8,306 nucleotides of DNA from contig JAEZCR010000133.1 of the NCBI GenBank assembly GCA_023433465.1, forward strand, positions 1 to 8,306, in the 5' to 3' direction. This DNA comes from Pseudomonadota bacterium. Its GTDB lineage: Bacteria > Pseudomonadota > Gammaproteobacteria > Steroidobacterales > Steroidobacteraceae. Below the pieces are notes generated by a model, which saw only the letters and a list, made by a program, of their open reading frames with translations, did not search any database and was not told the origin of the DNA. Shown here one piece after another: positions 6,690 through 8,306 of this stretch. Made by a program: the position numbers and the translations under genes. The stretch's first letter is position 1, and each line of letters begins with the position of its first letter.

Positions 6690-7186
6690 GCGAAGCCAAT
6701 CCATACGCTCCGCCCAGGACACCGGTTGCGGACCCGGTCATCGCGGAGCCGATCGGGCCCTGCCCTCACGTCGAGCGGGCCTGCCAGCTGCTGTGGATCA
6801 GCTTCGCCATCTCGACCATAGGCCAGTTCGCGAGTGTGTTCATCAGCACCCGGGGAATCGAGTCCGTCGCCAGCCTGGTCGGCCTGACGATCGGCATGAC
6901 CATTGGCGGACTGCTGCTGTGGTGGGTGACGCGCAAGTTGCTTCAGGGTCGCAACTGGATGCGATGGCTGTTTACGATCACGAATGTTCTCAGCACCGCA
7001 TTCAGCGTGTTCTCGATTGCCGGACTCGTCGAGCCCACGCGTGAGGTGATGCTATCGATGTGGTGGGACAATCCGCTTCTCGGCGCAGTGACGGTGGCGC
7101 ACCTGGCGCTTGGAGTCGTTGCCCTGGTGTTGCTGCACACCCCGACTTCCCGCGAATGGTTTCGCGCGAAGTCGCAATCCGCCTGA
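6686..7186 (+). CDS. Four-helix membrane protein with N-terminal NPYAPP motif, translationally coupled to the GH5 gene
   Basis: A 166-residue inner-membrane protein of unrecognised family. It opens with MSEANPYAPPRTPVADP, a short polar Pro-rich leader. Four hydrophobic helices follow at about 33-54, 60-82, 92-114 and 130-151, with a basic loop (TRKLLQGRNWMR) between the second and third and a C-terminal TPTSREWFRAK. From memory, an NPYAPP-type leader recurs at the N-terminus of many otherwise unrelated small membrane proteins of Xanthomonadales and relatives; its role is unknown to me. The ATG at 6686 overlaps the GH5 stop as ATGA, which points to translational coupling; no strong Shine-Dalgarno is present. 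A GTG at 6650 could add 12 residues but would bury the leader motif, so I reject it. The TGA at 7184-7186 is directly followed by the stop of the convergent SPOR-like gene. I cannot assign a function; coupling suggests co-expression with the secreted glycosidase. Confidence 0.85.
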   Translation: MSEANPYAPPRTPVADPVIAEPIGPCPHVERACQLLWISFAISTIGQFASVFISTRGIESVASLVGLTIGMTIGGLLLWWVTRKLLQGRNWMRWLFTITNVLSTAFSVFSIAGLVEPTREVMLSMWWDNPLLGAVTVAHLALGVVALVLLHTPTSREWFRAKSQSA

Positions 7187-8306
7187 CTACTTCTTGCCCG
7201 CGAGCCGATCGATCAGGGTCGCGAACTTCGAGCCCTTCTTGTCGATCTTGACGCGCAGGTGCCGCACGCCCGTGTCGCTCGCGTTGTCGTTCGTGATCTC
7301 GAGCGAGTTGGCGCCGAGGATCTCGAGGGTCTGATCGAGCGATTCCTCGTCGGCGGGCGCATGCGCATCGCGACGCGGGTTCTTCGAAGGCTGCTTGCGC
7401 TTGGTCTTCTTTTCGGCGTCCGCCGCGGGGGCCGGCGGGGCGGCGCTCGGAGCGGGCTTCGCCGGGGTCGGCGGCGGCTTGAAGAAGCGCGGTGACGCTT
7501 CGCCGTCGACGTCCTGCTCGATGTGATCGGGCGTGTCGTCCTCGAGCAGCTGGAAGATCCCACTCGCGTTCGACGTGGAGATGGACTCCGGCGTCGGGGC
7601 CGGCACTTCCTTGATATTGGCGGTGCGGTAGATGCCGCTGCGCGCGGCGTTGAGGTCCGTGGCGCGCTCCTTCTCGAGCGTGGTCACGGGCACGACGGAA
7701 ACGGTCTTGAAGTCGGAGCGAACGTAGTACGCGACCTGCTTGGCCGACACTGCGTCGCTGAAGAAGCCGAGACGCAGGCCATACCAGGTGCGACCGTCGC
7801 GGTTCGCTTCGGTCGTGTACAGAGTGTAGGCATTGAAGATCGCGAGCGGCGGCACCTTCCCCATGTCGAACGGCGTGACCGACCAGTCGAGCTGCACGGC
7901 GAACAACACCGGCGCGTTGCGCTTGACCTCGGCCTTGATGGCCTGCATCGACAGCGTGTCTTCGGGCTTGATGACGCGAATCGCCTCGTCGACGTCTGCC
8001 TCGCGCGAGCCTTCTCTGAACGGTGTGTGGCGCTCGAGCAGGCGGATGGTCTGGGTATCCGACAGATCGTCGAGCTCTTCGATGACCTGCCTGACATTCG
8101 ACAGCGCGGCCGCGGGTTGCGATAGCGCCGGCATCTGCACGGTGGGCTCGGGCGCAACCGGCTTCGGCGCGGGCTTCGGCGCGGCGGGAGCGGCGGCCTG
8201 GAAACTCGGAGCGGTGACCTGCGCGGCGATCTTCGGCGCGACCACGGGCGGCTTGGCCGGAGCGATCGGCTTCGTGGCGGCCGGCGCCGGCACGGCCGGC
8301 TTCGGC
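7187..8306 (-). CDS. C-terminal part of a Pro/Ala/Lys-rich protein with divergent SPOR-like domain (5' end outside window)
   Basis: The frame runs open through the right edge, so only the C-terminal 370 or so residues are visible; the GTG at 8293 sits inside the Pro/Ala/Lys repeat and is unlikely to be the start. Positions below count from that GTG. Residues 1-62 are a low-complexity P/A/K/V linker. About 63-115 is a charged helical segment (IEELDDLSDTQTIRLLERHT). About 129-205 reads like a SPOR fold: FAVQLDWS as strand one, AYTLYTTEANRDGRTWYGLRLGFFSD as the central hairpin, a helix, then VSVVPVT as the last strand. A second disordered stretch (about 272-315, with KKTKRKQ) precedes a short tail ending LRVKIDKKGSKFATLIDRLAGKK. 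SPOR domains bind glycan strands lacking stem peptides at division sites in known cases; here that is an inference from a loose match. No membrane segment is in the visible part. Translation is real coding by composition and fold pattern, but the function is uncertain. Confidence 0.82.
   Translation of the reverse strand, partial: PKPAVPAPAATKPIAPAKPPVVAPKIAAQVTAPSFQAAAPAAPKPAPKPVAPEPTVQMPALSQPAAALSNVRQVIEELDDLSDTQTIRLLERHTPFREGSREADVDEAIRVIKPEDTLSMQAIKAEVKRNAPVLFAVQLDWSVTPFDMGKVPPLAIFNAYTLYTTEANRDGRTWYGLRLGFFSDAVSAKQVAYYVRSDFKTVSVVPVTTLEKERATDLNAARSGIYRTANIKEVPAPTPESISTSNASGIFQLLEDDTPDHIEQDVDGEASPRFFKPPPTPAKPAPSAAPPAPAADAEKKTKRKQPSKNPRRDAHAPADEESLDQTLEILGANSLEITNDNASDTGVRHLRVKIDKKGSKFATLIDRLAGKK
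8161..8184. repeat. 12-base tandem repeat (2 exact copies) inside the Pro/Ala/Lys linker
   Basis: The unit GCTTCGGCGCGG occurs twice without interruption. It encodes part of the PKPAPKP linker on the minus strand. A related partial copy (CGGCCGGCTTCGGC) lies at the right edge, 8293-8306, so the repeat block probably continues outside the window. It is best explained as a slippage-prone low-complexity linker. Confidence 0.7.

Noticed and set aside
7151..7170. Inverted repeat CGCGAA-TGGT-TTCGCG, possible terminator before the 7186/7187 junction
   Set aside because: It has only a 6-base-pair stem, lies inside the coding region and has no T tract after it.
7523..8125. 200-codon plus-strand frame opposite the SPOR-like gene
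   Set aside because: It is Arg/Gly/Val-rich with no recognisable features; the minus-strand frame has linker and fold structure and continues beyond the window.

Overview
The window is G+C-rich throughout (roughly two thirds G+C by eye) and almost completely coding. Its five genes all read like ordinary chromosomal genes of a high-G+C proteobacterium. A member of the Gammaproteobacteria near the Xanthomonadales/Steroidobacterales is my best guess. The reasons are the NPYAPP-type N-terminus of one membrane protein, the UvrA variant and the DUF3857/transglutaminase protein, but no marker gene here settles taxonomy. I see no rRNA, tRNA, CRISPR array, insertion sequence or phage gene.

Layout. 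Positions 1-2650 (+) encode a UvrA-type ABC ATPase with two nucleotide-binding halves. Its reading frame is open to the left edge, and its sequence resembles the C-terminal half of the very long tandem ('dimeric') UvrA paralogues, so it is probably incomplete. A 98-base gap without recognisable signals follows. Then comes a 100-residue cysteine-rich zinc-ribbon-like protein (2749-3051, +). Its stop codon directly abuts the stop codon of a convergent gene (3052-5637, -). That gene encodes a secreted or membrane-anchored DUF3857-transglutaminase protein with a C-terminal membrane module resembling DUF2569.

This large gene diverges from a secreted GH5 glycoside hydrolase gene (5673-6689, +), with only 35 bases between the two preferred start codons. 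The GH5 gene overlaps by ATGA a small four-helix membrane protein gene (6686-7186, +) that starts MSEANPYAPP. Its stop again abuts, with no spacer, the stop of a convergent gene (7187 to the right edge, -). That last gene encodes the C-terminal part of a Pro/Ala/Lys-rich protein with a divergent SPOR-like domain.

Function. The genes do not form one obvious pathway. The left end is DNA repair. The middle is an envelope-oriented set: a periplasmic transglutaminase-like protein, an exported GH5 enzyme and a translationally coupled membrane protein. The right end is possibly linked to peptidoglycan or cell division through the SPOR-like fold. I did not find a convincing new defence or mobile system. 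The items most worth checking are the UvrA architecture, the DUF3857-transglutaminase-DUF2569 fusion, the GH5/NPYAPP coupled pair and the extreme compactness of the gene junctions.
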